64,000 nt of DNA from Sipunculus nudus (taxonomy: Eukaryota; Annelida; Sipuncula; Golfingiida; Sipunculidae). Position numbers and translations under genes: made by a program. Location: positions 67,438,926-67,502,925 of the forward strand of contig CM049309.1 in NCBI GenBank assembly GCA_026874595.1. Reading direction: 5' to 3'. Below are positions 25,044 to 40,000 of this stretch, one piece after another (the first letter of the stretch is position 1; each line of letters begins with the position of its first letter). The notes under the pieces are model-generated. The model had not been told where the DNA came from and made no database searches. It saw only the letters and a program-made list of their open reading frames with translations.

Positions 25044-28000
25044 GTGAGTGACATTGTTTAATTTTTTCCTCAGACAACAAATTATGATCTTTTTTGCATA
25101 CATTTTATTGGGGGGGGGGGGGGGGGGGGTTCCATGGACTAATTGTGCATGTATGAGCTATTATAGAGAGCATTTTAGCACTGAAAAAGGGAAAACTATA
25201 ATTTGTATCTTCCTAAATTGTGTAACACAAATTGTATTCTGTAGTAAATCATATCATTCCACTTCTAGCTCCACTGTAAGCAGGGTTATTCAAAAGTATT
25301 GATGGATGAAAAAAAGGTCATATTGAGATTTTAACAAGGTAAGAGATACATTCTCTGGACTGGTAGCCGTTAACTGTTTTCTGTTATCTGCCACTTCCTC
25401 TACTATAAACAGATTTGTGGTCTACTCAGAAAAAAAACACTATAGTTAGAAAGACAATCTTGCATCAGTTTTGAAAAGCAAATCTGTTATTAAGCTGTAT
25501 TGATATTCAGTAATTGTATCCGCAAAAAAAAAGTTTTGCGGATACTATGTTTTTGACTGGGTTCCGCCGCCGCCGCCGCCGCGTTCGTTTCTGGAGAACT
25601 CCTCTGAGACTACTGGACAGATTTTTCCGAAACTTACACAAATTATCGGGTCACATGTGAACTGGTGCCTAACCAAGTGACCTTGACCTCTGACCTTTCG
25701 TCTCTGCCCAGCGTCCGTTTGTGCGTCTGTTTCCACACATAAACCCATATATCTCAGGAACCGTTTGACTGATCTGGAAAAAAATTTTACACAAATGTAG
25801 CCCTGGGATAGCTTTATAACATACACAACAAAAGGTGGCGCCACCTGCAACCATGTTGGCACAGTATCCATCTGTTCACATGCCTGGGGTTAAAATCACT
25901 CATATCTCTGCAGTGGTTTGACTAATTCACCTGAAATTCGGCATGCGTAAACATCCTGGATAGCTTTTCTGATTTTATGACAGGTGGCGCCACCTACATT
26001 CACGTTTACGCTGCAGACATCCAAGCTCATATCTCGGGAACAGTTTGACCAATCAGGAAAAATAGTTCACACAAATGTAGCCCTTGTATAGCTTTATAAC
26101 ATACACAAAAATGGTGGCGTCACCTGCAGCCATTTTTGCACAGCGTCCATCTGTTTGTCTGCCTTTGGTTAAAATCACTCATATCTCTGCAGTGTTTTGA
26201 CCAAAATACCTGAAATTCAGCATGCTTATACATCCCGCATAGCTTTCTTGATTTTAGACAGGTGGCGCCACCTACATTCACGTTCACGCTGTAGACATCC
26301 ATGCTTATATCTCCGGACTCAATCAACCAATCAGGAAAATTTTTTTACACAAATGTAGCCCTTGGATAGCTTTATAACATACACAAAAATGGTGGTGCCA
26401 TCTGCAGCCATTTTTGCACAGCGTTCATCTGTTTGTCTGCTGTGGGATAAAATCACTCATATCTCTGCAGTGGTTTGACTTTTCCACATGAAATTTTGCT
26501 TGTGTATATATCTTGGATAGTTTCTCGTTCAAATAACAGGTGGCGCCACCTACAATCATGTTTATGTGACAGAGATCCATTCTAATATTTATCACATCTA
26601 ACTCTATATCTCCTTGCCACTTAATCCATGCCTTACTTCACCTGTCCTTCTCTGATTTTGGCGGATACACGTAGTCGCTTGTCGACTACCCGTATTCTAG
26701 TTTCTCCATGACTTGGACTTGAAATTAGTTTATTATTGTATCCGCCAAAACAAAGTTTTTGCGGAAACTGTTTTTTTGACCGGGTTCTGCTACCGTCACC
26801 TTATTCGTTTCCGGAGAACTCCTCTGAGACTACTGGACCGAGTTTTCCAAAACTTACACCAATTATTGGGTCACATGTGAACTGGTGCCTCACTATTGGT
26901 GTTGACCTCTGACCTTTCCTCTGTCCAGTGCATCCATCTGTGCATCTGTTTTGACACTTTAACCCACATATCTTTGGACTCATTTTACCAATCAGGAAAA
27001 AAAAATTGCACAAATGTAGCTCTTGGATAGCTTTATAACATACACAAAAATGGTGGCACCACCTGCAACAATTTTTGCACAGCATTTGTATATGCATATA
27101 CATTCCAGATAGCTTTCTTGCTTTTATGATAGGTGGCACCACCTACATTCACCTTCATGCTGCAGATATCCATGCTAATATCACCGGACTGGTTTGATGT
27201 ATCTTCCTTAAATTTTGCATGTGTTAGATCTCACATAGCTCTTTATCATACCCAGAACTGGTGGCGCCACCTGCAACCATATTTGCACAGCATACCATCT
27301 GCTTGTCTGCTGTGGGATAAAATCACTCGTATCTCAGCAGTGGTTTGACTTTTTCACCTGAAATTTTGCATGTGTATACATCTTAGGTAGTTTCTCGTTC
27401 AAATATCAGGTGGCACCACCTACAATCATGTTTACATGGCAGACATAAATGCTAATATGTAACACATCTAACTCTATTTCCCCTTGCCACTTAATCCATG
27501 CCTCACTTCAACCGTCCTACTCTGATTTTGGGTGGATATATGTAGTCACTTTATTGTCGACTACCCTTATTCTAGTTGCATTTTCAAATTAAGATGTAAT
27601 AGTCATTTGTGTCATTTCTTGTGAATAAGAGAATTTTTTAACCACTCAATATTTTTTCATGACATTTTGATGTGTGAATCATTTCTACCAAAATCTCTGA
27701 AAAATTCAAAAATTGGTGACCTGTAAATCTAGGATTTTTGTGAAACCCATAACTTTTGAAGTAGTGTTTTACTTTTGAAGTAGTGTTTTCAAGTAGTATT
27801 TCTATCTCCAATATTATACACCAGATGTTTCAACCAAGTGCTTTGAGAGTTTGATAACCAAGGAATTTGAAAACTTTTTACAGCAAAACCAAACTCATTC
27901 TAGTTGTGATTAGTATTTTATTGCATGATAACGATTTTAAGAGTGGTGCCCTTAAGTCCCCTGTTTAAGTGTCTTCTGATCCTCGTATGATCCCTGGCAG

Positions 28001-31000
28001 ACAACTTATGATGAAATATGACATAAAAATGCTTCTAAAGGTATTATATACTACACCTGTCATAGATATACACTTACAACGGAGGTTTCTACTCAAAACA
28101 AACCTCATCCCTCGTGCACTTAGGAACGACCGGGACTTCTTGTCTCAAATGTCTTCAAACTTTAAAATCAAATTTTGTTACATTTAAAGGAAACACCTTC
28201 TGTGTGTAAAATCAGCCAATCAGATTTTATATGTCTATAACATTATATCATCTTATGTTCTGAGCTCAGATATCTGATATTAGGCCAAATCATTAATTTT
28301 TATCAACAAAACTTCTCACACAAGGTCAACTCAAAGGATCAACTATGTTGATTTAATAATCTTGCACTGTTGGTGCAATTAGTTACAAAAGCTCTTATAT
28401 CTTGCAATTATCATGGTTACCACAAGTTGTTTTGACTGTTGGGATGACTGAACAAGATCCCATAAGGTTTACAGACCTGCAACCTGTCCATAAACAGGAT
28501 CTGTTGCATTAAATTATTCCAACTAACCTTGATATGAATATATATATATTTCTTTTACCTTTATAGCTAAACTTTGTTTACTGCTATAAAATGAAAAACA
28601 CGTGTGAAACATGGCCCTCGTTGTCTGTTGCCCTGATAGCTTACCATGGATTTGATAGTTTTTCATGAATTTCACCAACTTCTTACCAATAGATTATTTT
28701 GCCCAAGTTCAATTATAGGCAAAATCCACGTATATTTAATTATATTTAATTATGTAAAGGTTCACAAGGCTTCTTTGTGGTGTCATTGTGATAAATTATA
28801 AGGAATATATTGGATTTTGAAGAAACCCAACAGATATATTAACCAATATAATATCTCACCTAAAATTATTTTGTATATAATGAGGTCAGATGTCAGCAGA
28901 CCTTGTTACCTGTGTCTCAGTACCGTTACTAACCAAAAATTGTATGGATTTTAATCAAACTTATTATACTTATTATCCAATACAGTTTCCCTTTGGATTT
29001 AAATTCTCGAAAAAAATTCACATATATTTATTGAGGTCAGAGGTCACAAGACATAAGACGGGCATATTATGCATCTTTGTGGTGCTCTAATTGAATGTGT
29101 CAGTACAGGTATAAAAAAATAATTGGAAAACAGTGCAGCTTCATAGAGAGCCCAGGCCTGCATGTATGGCACGTCTCTTGGTTAACACTTCTTAGTACTT
29201 CTATATGTCATATGTATAATATTCGAATTGTTATGAAAGTATCTGTTATCCAAAAAAATATAAAATAACCCCTGCTGCCATTATTGACTACATTCATAAG
29301 GAGAGGCCATGCAGCATTACAATATTGTTTTACCAGCTTTGTCCTAGTTTGGTATACAAGTGTCAGTACTGGTTTTCAGAGCCTTGTGTTTAGTTAATCA
29401 ATGATTAGATCAATGATTCCAGGGAGCCATTTAAGAGGTAACAATACACAGGAAAGGATTGCTGATGGCTCTGCAGGGGTCAGTCTTGTATACTGCCCAG
29501 CTGGACACCTGATGTGGTCTATTACAAGCTTAAGTGTGGCCATTTGGGATATTTTTGATCATATATGTTATTTTCATGTCTGTATTTGATGTGAATTTGT
29601 ATTGACTTATATGGAGCATGGTTCAGAGCACACACACAGAAATAAATTATATGACATCACTTTTAGCGTAACTGATGAAAATATTTTGGGGTATTGACAT
29701 ATCTACCCTACCCCTTCTTCTAGTTACAATGTCCCTGACTTCCCCTGTCTTGATGTACAATTTCACATAATTAAAGGAGCCTATACGATCGAGTATCTGA
29801 CATCTATTAACAAAAGATAATCCCTGAAACCTTTTATAACAATGTGCCAGGAAACATCAATCTCACCACATGCAGGCTGTTCGTTTTGTTTGTGTTCACA
29901 TATTTATAACATGTGGTGGACCACCAAAAAAAACCACACACTTTCAACAAGGACATCTGGTGGCAAGTCAGATGCACCAGAGTTTTGCTTAAGGCATTTT
30001 GCAATAAGTGACCTTTCAGCTTCTGCACATATGTAAACAACCACATAAGAATAGTTGGTTTTACTGTCAACACTGGCACCAGTGCTGTGTTTACTAACAG
30101 TTTGTACCTGGTAGATGAAGCTCATATATCCACCACAGAGTCCATTCAAATGTATGCAGAGTAAGCCAGAAATCTTATAAATTCTACAAAAAAGTAGGTG
30201 AATAGCTGGCTTTAATTAAATATGTGTCATATTGATACAGGTCGTTTTCTTCTCATGCCTGTTCCAGGAATATAGTTGACAAATCACTATTTTGTCAGCT
30301 GTTGTGCCCTACATTGCTTTAGAGCATATATAGAAAAGATTATACTCTTATTAAAAGCTCATTATGATTTAAATTACAGACTTCACAGTCAATAAACATT
30401 TTTAAGCAAATACTGTGATTCCATTTCATTTAGATGGAACAGTATATTTATAATTAAAGGACTGACTGTGGACCCTTTCTGTCTAGTATAGAGCCCATTA
30501 AGTTCCCCATATTCCTTGCAGTTAGCATAGTAATTTACACAAGCAACATCACATTGAAGTGAGAACTAAGAGAAAGGAAACTATATACCAGGAAACTATA
30601 CCAGTATGCAAGGAAGACTTTATTGCAAATCCGCAGGAAATTTTGCACTTTCATATTCAAATAATACAATGTAAAAAAATAACTTTTTTGTGTGCTAAAA
30701 CTTTATATATACCGCTCTTGTTGGTCTGATATATGGCCTATGCAAGAAAGGGTATAATCAGACCAATGAGAGCGAGTGTCTCATGTTTAAAATTTGTAGC
30801 TGGATGCACAATGTGATTCCACGCTCTCATTGGTCTGATTACAAATATATGCCTTACTCTGAGCAAGCCCTAGTGGTGGAACCCGGAGAATATTGCTATA
30901 CAATGCAGCAGTTAAAACAAGAGGTCTGGGATGAGTGCATGCTGTGTATAACTCCTGTGTGAGGACAATAAATTAAGTACTGCTGTACTTCTTTTCACCT

Positions 31001-34000
31001 ATAAGGGAAGGTCGAAATATAAGCGGTCTTGTAATATTTTATTCTGCATAGATTAGATTGGTACTCTTACAAGTAGAACCATTTTTCAAACTTGTTGAAT
31101 CATGAATACAATATGCATGAAGTCTCTATCAATGGTGTGTACATGTCTTTTTGAGGTTACACGTCTGTAATTCATAGTGTAGCACCTTCTGTGGAGTTGC
31201 TGGTCTTTGTCAGTCATTTGATATCTACTATACATATATTTATAAACCTAATGGTTGAAAGGGTGACATTATATATGGTGTGTATTTTGTGACACTTGTT
31301 AATTATCACCAGTTAGAAAAACTGTTGGTTGCCTTGGTGATAAGAAGGCATCTTGGTGTTCATTCGAATGGTTTAATTATTCCTTTATCTACATATACTT
31401 ACTTTTTTTTGCTGCTTCTAAAATTAAACTCACTGTTTTGGGTGTCAACATGCCTAGCTTAAAGGCAAGTTTCTTATATTGTAAAATTTCAGAAAACAAT
31501 GTACAACCCTTAGGTTTGCTGTGTTCCTAGTGGGATGCTGCTTTCATTTAATTATCAGTTATTTGTTCAAGCGCACTTATTGATGATCAATTAGTAATTT
31601 GTTCAAACAAATATTTCATCATCTGTTAATCTGCATAGCTGAAATATTATCCATATTAAAACCCTGTTCTTTGTTAACCTAACAAACCATGCAAGTAGAG
31701 ACCTTGAGAATGTTTGGAGCATTGTATCTGCAAGGGATATTTGTGCAATTCATAACACTTTACGTAAATTAATTATTATTGCAATACTATCACATGACTA
31801 ACATCAGATATTCTTGACTAGAACCAGTCTACAGATTGTGTGCACTATTGTAAATAATAATAGCATAATGATAGGTTAGGGTAATTAGTTTAGAGTAATT
31901 TTTCACATTTAAAGAGACAAAATATCCTCATAGAAGCGTCATGAAAGTTCCCAAATAAATTGAAACATGAAAATTTGAAAACATATTACAATATGAGTGG
32001 GTGTGTTTTGAGAAACTGGGGCATTTCTGTTACTGAACATTCCAGAGATGGACACACCTGTATGGCAAGCTACATGAACCCCAATGAAACTAAGCAGCCC
32101 ATCATTGAATATACCAGCCTGAGCTCTCCCTTTATAAAAATTGCAAATAAATATATATACTTTGCATTACTTTGCTTTATTACTGTACCATATTTTGCTA
32201 TCCTTATATTGCCAAAACTCTCTGTTAATTATCCAGGTTAATCCTCACCAGATCCTCTCTTGAAATAGTATATAAGTACTTTGATATAACTTTTTTTTTT
32301 TTAGATATTTTATTGATACTGAATATGCACATATAAATCACATAATACAAGCATCAGTGGGGTTGAGTGCAAGCTATTTAAAGCTTACCTCGACTCTCTC
32401 CCGAATGTTTCCATTAACAATATACGATGTCAGTATTCAGAGTGTTGATATAACTTGATGATTGCTATACGATTAGTATAGCTGTAATTGGGATGATAGT
32501 TTAATAGCTTTGTTCAGGAAAGGTTTGATAAAAAAAAGATAATTATTGCTGAAACTGTCTTACTTTCCACAAATACTATTTTACTTCAGTGGAATTAAAT
32601 ATAAATGTTATATCATTAAAGAGTGAACCAGTATAAAAAACCTACAGTATATACTGGTAGGTGAACGTTGCATGCATGTTGTAAAAGCATCTTTTATAAC
32701 CTTGTTGCTGCATGCAGGCAACTCATCTATCTGAATTTGTTGTCCTGTCCTTGCTTTCTGTAAAATAAGGGGCTGTATCATAGTTATATACTCATACTCT
32801 GATTTGCAAAGCACTGAGACAGCAGATAGGATGTTAAAGCCAGCTATTCGCCTGCCTTTTTTGTAGGATTTGTGCTATTTGTTTTGCACACTGAATTCTA
32901 AGACCTGAAAACTAGAAGGCTTTATGTGTAATTTTGTATCACCTGTCATCCTGAACAGAGTGCATATAAGTCCTTGAAAACCTTGAAAGTGCATAAATTT
33001 AAAATGATAATTTCAAGGCCATGAATCCCTTTAAAACAGCACATTTTTTTTGAAGCCCTTGAAATGTCCTGGATTTTTGTAGCAGAGCTACTTTCTCTGT
33101 TTTCAGTTTTCCATTTGGCATATGATTGGATTCAGTGTGCATTAATTGGTTTAATAAAGCTTTGAGCTAAGGATTTGTTTAACCTGTTTTGGTGTTATCA
33201 CAGCATCAGTTCAATCAGAAATCATTTAAAGCCAGCTATTCACATGCCAAATATCTGTAGAATTCATGTGATTTCCCTTTTAAACAAGGTCCTTGGAATT
33301 TGCTGAGGGATCCCTGGGAAAGGAGGAAAATGATGATTCTTTTGCATGGCTACTGGTTTTTTGTTCTCTGCTTAGTTTTATATAATTTCAAAGTCAGTGA
33401 TTTAATTTGACATTGCAGCAGTGTTACAGGAAGTTCCACAAACACAAGTATAATAAAGTCAAACAAGGTGACCTCTCTTTCTCAGGTGATTTCATGAAAA
33501 ATTGGATCAAAGTCAGATGTTGAGAAGAGGGATAAAGACCTTGGATCTGTATTCTGATTCAGATTGAGACCAACATTAGTGTAAAGGGGATATGTTTAAA
33601 TCTCATTTTTATCCCAAATGTACATAGATGCATATATAGCAATGGGGGACAGCTGATGAAAGCAATGAATTATCTTGGTTCTCTTGCCTGCCCCAGACCA
33701 TAAAGGATTGCTTGTGATTCCCCCAGGAACAAAACTGAAACTTAACTGTAATATATTGCTAAAAAACAAATAGTGAAAGCAGCTTAAAATAAAATATTCT
33801 TAAAACAAAATAAACCAACAATCAGTGAAATATTAATTTCAAACAAAAAAAAATAACAAAAAAATATACTATAAACCAAACCAACAAAAGCCAATGAAAT
33901 CAGCAAACAGTAAAAATTTTTTCAACCAAAAACAAAACAAAAACAAGGAAATATTAACCTAAAACAAACCAAAACAACCAACTATGAAATATTAACCTTA

Positions 34001-37000
34001 ATTATGCAAATAACCATGGAGCCAGCAGTGAAATATGAAGTAAGGAAAGAACCCAAAAGCAGTAATTAAACTGTGAAATATTCACCTAAACACAATTCAG
34101 CAAAATGAAATGCAATCCAACAAATTGTGAAAAACTCATTCAAAACTGTTACAAAAGAGATCAATTATTGAATTAACATTGCAGTATTAATATAGAAAAC
34201 AAGGCAAACCAAAAAAGAGTGAAAATTCATCTCAAAACAAATCAAACTATACCAATAAGGAATGAAATATTAAAGCAAGGTATTCACCTCCCATTTCTGT
34301 TGAATTTTTAGCTCAGCTGACTGAAAGTCATCTGAGCTATAGCGATCACCCTTTGTTGATTGTGCATCTGTCTGTCTGTCCATTTACCACTGGATCTAGG
34401 TTCTTCTCACTTGACATCCAGGAAGGTCCATGAAAAATCTGATTGGAAACCTGAAATTAGGTCTCTGTTACCCATATCCTGTGAGCTCTTGGGCTAGAAC
34501 GTACCCCCATGCAGAATGATTAAAAAAAAAATTGATACAAAAGCTGCAGTATCTGAATAACTAATGCATTGATCACCATAATTTTTTTGCATGCATATTA
34601 ATCATGGAGTGTTTCATCAGTTCCTGCAGACTGGTGGCGCCACCTGGATTTTCCCAGTTTTTTTTCGAATTTTTTCTCTTTTTATTGGGATAAAGCAGCA
34701 GTTGTCCATTAACCAGGCACAAATCCTAACCATTGGACCTAGAAACATCCTGCTTCACATCAACTGAGGTCCATGAAAAATCTCCTTTGGTACCCGAAAC
34801 AAGGTCTCTGTTACCCATATCGTCCGAGCTATGGGGCTAAGAAGTACCCCCAAGAATAATTATAAAATTTGATACAGAAGCTCCAGTGTCTTAACAACTA
34901 ATGCATTGATCACCATGATTCTTTGCATGCATATTGATCATGGAGTGTTTCATCAGTTCCTGCAGACTGGTAGGGCCACCTGGATTTCCCAATTTTTACA
35001 AATTTTTAGCAAACCTGTGAGCTTATGCGATGGTGTGGCATCGTGCGTCGTGTGTCGTGCGTCGTGCGTCGTGCATCATCTGTACGTTAACCATAGCTAT
35101 CTTAAAAACGGCAGGAGCTAGCATCACCAAATATTTTGCAAATAATCAATCATCCTTAAAACTATATAGGATTTTGTTTATTTTTTTCTAACTGCATTTT
35201 CTTGGATTTTATAGGGAAAAAGCTAAAAAAGCTTTAAAAATCTTCTTCTCCGAAATTGTCCAGCCAAATTGTCCAATATTTCACAGAAATGATCCTTGGA
35301 ACAATCTTTCTCAAGTTTGTTCAAATAGTTCCAGTTCAGAGATTTTTTGCCGAGTTACAGGAGGTTGAACTTTGTTACCTGTGCAAAAAAGCATATTAAA
35401 ATTTAAATCTCAGAAACGGCTGGAGCTATCATCACTAAATTTTATGCCAATGTTGGTCACATAAGTCATATCTGAAATTGAGGTATTGGTGGCGCCACCT
35501 GCATCGGCCTTTTTTGTACGGGGTCTTCAGTGCCTGTATCACACTGAGGGCTACAAAAAACTGATCCTAGGGTAGTGCTTTCTGAAGTTTGTTCAAATGG
35601 TCACTTTTCAGTGACTTTTTGCTAAGTTATGGGAAGCTGAATTTAGTCATATGCTGTAACAGCCCATTTTAGCTTAGTGGCTACAAAGATCTTCTTCTCA
35701 AAAAACACTGGGCCAAATTCTTAAATCTCACACATTAATTATCCTCAGATGTTGATAATTCAAGTTTGTTCAAATGGTTTTGGTTCAGTGCTTTTTGGCT
35801 GAGTTACGAAGCTGAACTTAGCCAGTTTACTGTATCTTCCTATATGAGTTATAAACCTGCAAAACGTTTTTCAACTGATGCCACTGAAGCCTGCAGTTTG
35901 TTAAATATTTTACAAGAATAATCCCTACAATTATTCTTATAATAATTGTCATTAATGGTTCCACATGAATGATTTTTGGCTGAATTATGGAGCTTGAATT
36001 GAGTCATTTTACCATATATGTTAGCTGTGTGATGCTGTTACATCTAGCCTGGCACCAGTTTATCAGCATCTATTACATCATGCCACAAGACATTTAGATT
36101 TCAGGTTATCTTTGGTAAATATTGACAAGAAAGTTTTTTAGCTCAGCTGACTATAAGTCATCTGAGCTATAGTCGTGGTCCATTGTCCGTCGTCTGTCCG
36201 TCCGTCCGTCCGTCCGTCCGTCCGTAGATGTGGCACGTTTTGAAACCGTAAGACCTAGGAATCCAAAATTCATCATAATGTTAGATGTCCCTAAGATCTC
36301 CTACCAAGCCGAAAACTGGGTCTTTGAGACTTCGTTCCTTTTAGAAATTAAGGAAAAACCTCAATTTTTTATTAAAATCCTATTTTCACACTTCAGGACT
36401 GCCTAATATCAAAACCACTCATCTGTTTTTCCTCATATTTACCATAAATATTCTTCTATATAGTTCCTATGTACATGCCAGAAATTAAGTCTGTTAAGTA
36501 TTAATTCTTTAAGTTATGGGCCCAAACATAATGGACTTTGTAAAAAAATCAGGAAAAATATTTACTCACTTAACATGAAAACTTTTGAAACTAGAGTCTG
36601 TTTTCCCAAGTATATAACTATGTTTAATTAAGATTCAATTGTTTACCCAAAATTAGATCTGAATTTTGTAAATTTTTTAAGTAATTAGCATAAAAATAAA
36701 ATCAGTACCTTAAATTTTGCCCAACTTTGACCATGGCACATTTTTTTCCTGTAAGTACCATTGATTTAATTTTCACAGCATGTAAACATAAATATTTAAT
36801 TTGTTTAAATCTGAAATTTGAAAATAAAAGCTTGACAATTAAGCTAGTTATTGATTTTTTTCTTGAGGCTCTATTATAGTCATTTGCTTTGTTGACAGAT
36901 TACAGATGCAGGGTCCCACTCCAGGTCACTGGAAGTCAGCTATGCCAGGGTTTCTGATTTGTTACAGTCACTGGGGGAGATCCCCTGCTGTGACAGGTGT

Positions 37001-37029
37001 ACAGTTATTCTCATATCACCACCCCAATG

Positions 37030-37064
<35 letters not shown>

Positions 37065-40000
37065 CAAACCCAACCCACCAAGTGTTATGCAGTATTGTTA
37101 TTGTTTTCACTGTATCTCCTTAATTGTAATGCTGTTTCCACTCTGATATGCAAAAACTTTCCTTGAAAAAGTAATTCAAGGTGTAATCCAGAAGATGCAA
37201 TGTTGTGTAATGTAGCATTTTTAAAGAAATCATTTTTCTTTTAAATGATTTTACCAATCATAATGGAACCCATCAGTATGCTTAAATTATGATAAAATAT
37301 GAAGCACATTATGGATATATAAAGACACAAATAAAAATTGTGAAATCTAAATCAAGTATTTTTTTAGATATTTATTGTTTTGCAGATTTAAAAGATATAT
37401 TTTTGTGGTAAAAAATAAATAAACATTTGTATGCATGATGTGGTGTTATCTGACAAGATTGAGATTTATGATGATGCAATTGAGAATTATGAATCAACTT
37501 TTATATTCAGATGTATATGTTATATTGAAAATGTATAGAAATATAAACTTAAATTAAAAAAAAATTGATGTGATAAAAAAATGAGGATTTATTACAAACA
37601 TTTGTTCATTATTTTCCTGCATCAGCAGAATTTGAGATCAGGCTTTGTTTGCCATGTTTTATGTTGTTAATTAGTTATATTTCAACTGTATACATTTCAT
37701 AAAAAAAAAAACATATATTTAATAATATATATTATACAAAAAAAGATTCAATTGAACAAATGTGTAAACTACTGAAATGTCAACAGTTAATCGAAAAGCC
37801 AACTAATGATCATGGTAATTGTACAGATCATTTGTTCACAAACTGCTCACATGCTTCAGTTTCAACATTAGGAAACACATGGTCAGGTCACAAAATATTA
37901 TTTGCAACAATTTCTTGCTCATCAATACAAACCAATCATATAAACCAACCATGGCCTTTATTACCTCTTCCTCTTACACTTTATCTCCATTTGATATTAT
38001 TTTAGATTTTTACCTTCAAGGTTAACGTCAGCTGAGCACAGTGACCCATAGGTCCCTTGTTTAAAAGCTTTTAAAAAATTTAGATTTATGATTTAAGTTA
38101 TTCATCATACCAGCCAATGTTACAAACATGGATATTCAGCTCTCTGTGGCTATATAAAGACAACTGTACGTGGATTATAAATTATTGGTATCCCTACTCA
38201 ACTTAATTAAAAAATTTGCCATCAATGAGATATATCTGTATTTAATTTTGCATTCAGTATGTAACCATAATAATTTTACATATATTCCTGATTTCTTTCT
38301 TATAAAAAGTCAGCTGAAAAGCATTTTGTATTTGGAAAATAAATTTCAAAGTTATTACAAGTAGGGACCACTTTTGTGTACAGATGGCAGCACTTGGTTT
38401 ACCATTGGCAGATTGCCAGTGCCTTGATGTTGGCCATTAGCCAAGATGATGTCAGCTCTATAAATAGTTTTGGCACAGTGCCAGGATTGGAAGAAGTGCA
38501 GCCAGGTATAGGTCAAGAGTTCACTCAGTGCAGTAGCTGTATTCTATTTATAGCTTTGGCAGACTGCTCACTGCATCATATTTGGCACCAAAGTGCAGCC
38601 TGAATCTATTTATAGCTTTTGCAGACTGCCAACTGTGTCAGATTATGCAACAGGTCAAGAGTTCACTCAGTGCAGCTAGGTACAGGTCAAAAATTCACTC
38701 AGTCTAGCCAGGTGCAGGTCAAGTGTTCACTCAGTGCAGTAGCTTGAGGCAGCAATTTGTCACAGGTCACTCGGGGGCAACTGCCTTACTCACCTAAGCC
38801 TTGTCAGCCCAGTGCATCAAACTCTGGGGAAGTTTGATGCATTGGACTGATATTTTTACCTGTCCATGCTTCTTTGATGGTATTCTCATTTACAAGACAG
38901 GTGGTGCCACCTACATTGACTTTTGCAGTGTATGCGCCTGCTTATTTCTACAGAGGAATTTTATACATCAGCCTAAAATTGGGCATGTTTATACATATCG
39001 GGTAGCTTTATAGTGTACAAAACTGGTGGCGTCACCTACAATAATTTTTGCACCGTGTATGTCCCTGCTTATTTCATATGAGGGGTTTGTTTGACATACT
39101 GGTGGTGCCAGCTACAATCATTGTATCCGCCAAAACATAGTTTTGCAGATACTATGTTTTCAGTTGGACGGCGACGCTGCCGCCATCGCCGCATAGGTTT
39201 CCGAAGAACTGCTCCATAACCACTGGGCAGGATTTTTTAAAATTAGGAATTATGATCGGTCACATGTGAACTGCTGCACCCTCATTTTTGGTTGACCTCT
39301 GACCTTTCCTCTCTGCCCAGCGTCCATTTGTGTGTCTGTTTCCACACATATACCCACATATCCGACGGGAACCGTTTGACCGATAAGGCTAAAGATTTTG
39401 CACAAATGTAGCCCTTGGAAAGCTTTATAACAAACACTAAAAATGGTGGCGCCACCTGCAACCATTTTTGCACAGCATCCATCTGTTCATCAGCCTTGGG
39501 ATAAAAACACTCATATCTCTGCATTGGTTGGACTTATCAACCTGAAATTTTGCATGTGTATACATCCTGGACAGCTTTCTTGATTTTATGACAGGTGGCG
39601 CCACCTACATTCACATTTAAGCTGCAGACATCCAAGCTCATATCTCCGGAACCGTTTGACCAGTTGGGCCAAAATTTTGCATGTGTATAGATCTCCCATA
39701 GCTCTTGATCACATGCAAGACTGGTGGTGCCACCTGCCACAGTTTTTGCACAGCGTCCATCTGTTCATCTGCCTTGGGATAAAATCACTCATATCTCGGC
39801 AGTGGTTTGACATATCCCCCTGAAATTTTGCATGTGTATAGATCTCACAAAGCTCTTAATTATACACAAAATTGGTGGTGCCATCTGCCACCATTTTTGC
39901 ACAGCCTCCGTCTGTTTGTCTGCCATGGGCTAAAATCACTCATATCTCAGTAGTGGTTTGACTTATCCACCTGAAATGTTGCATGTTTATACATCTTGGA

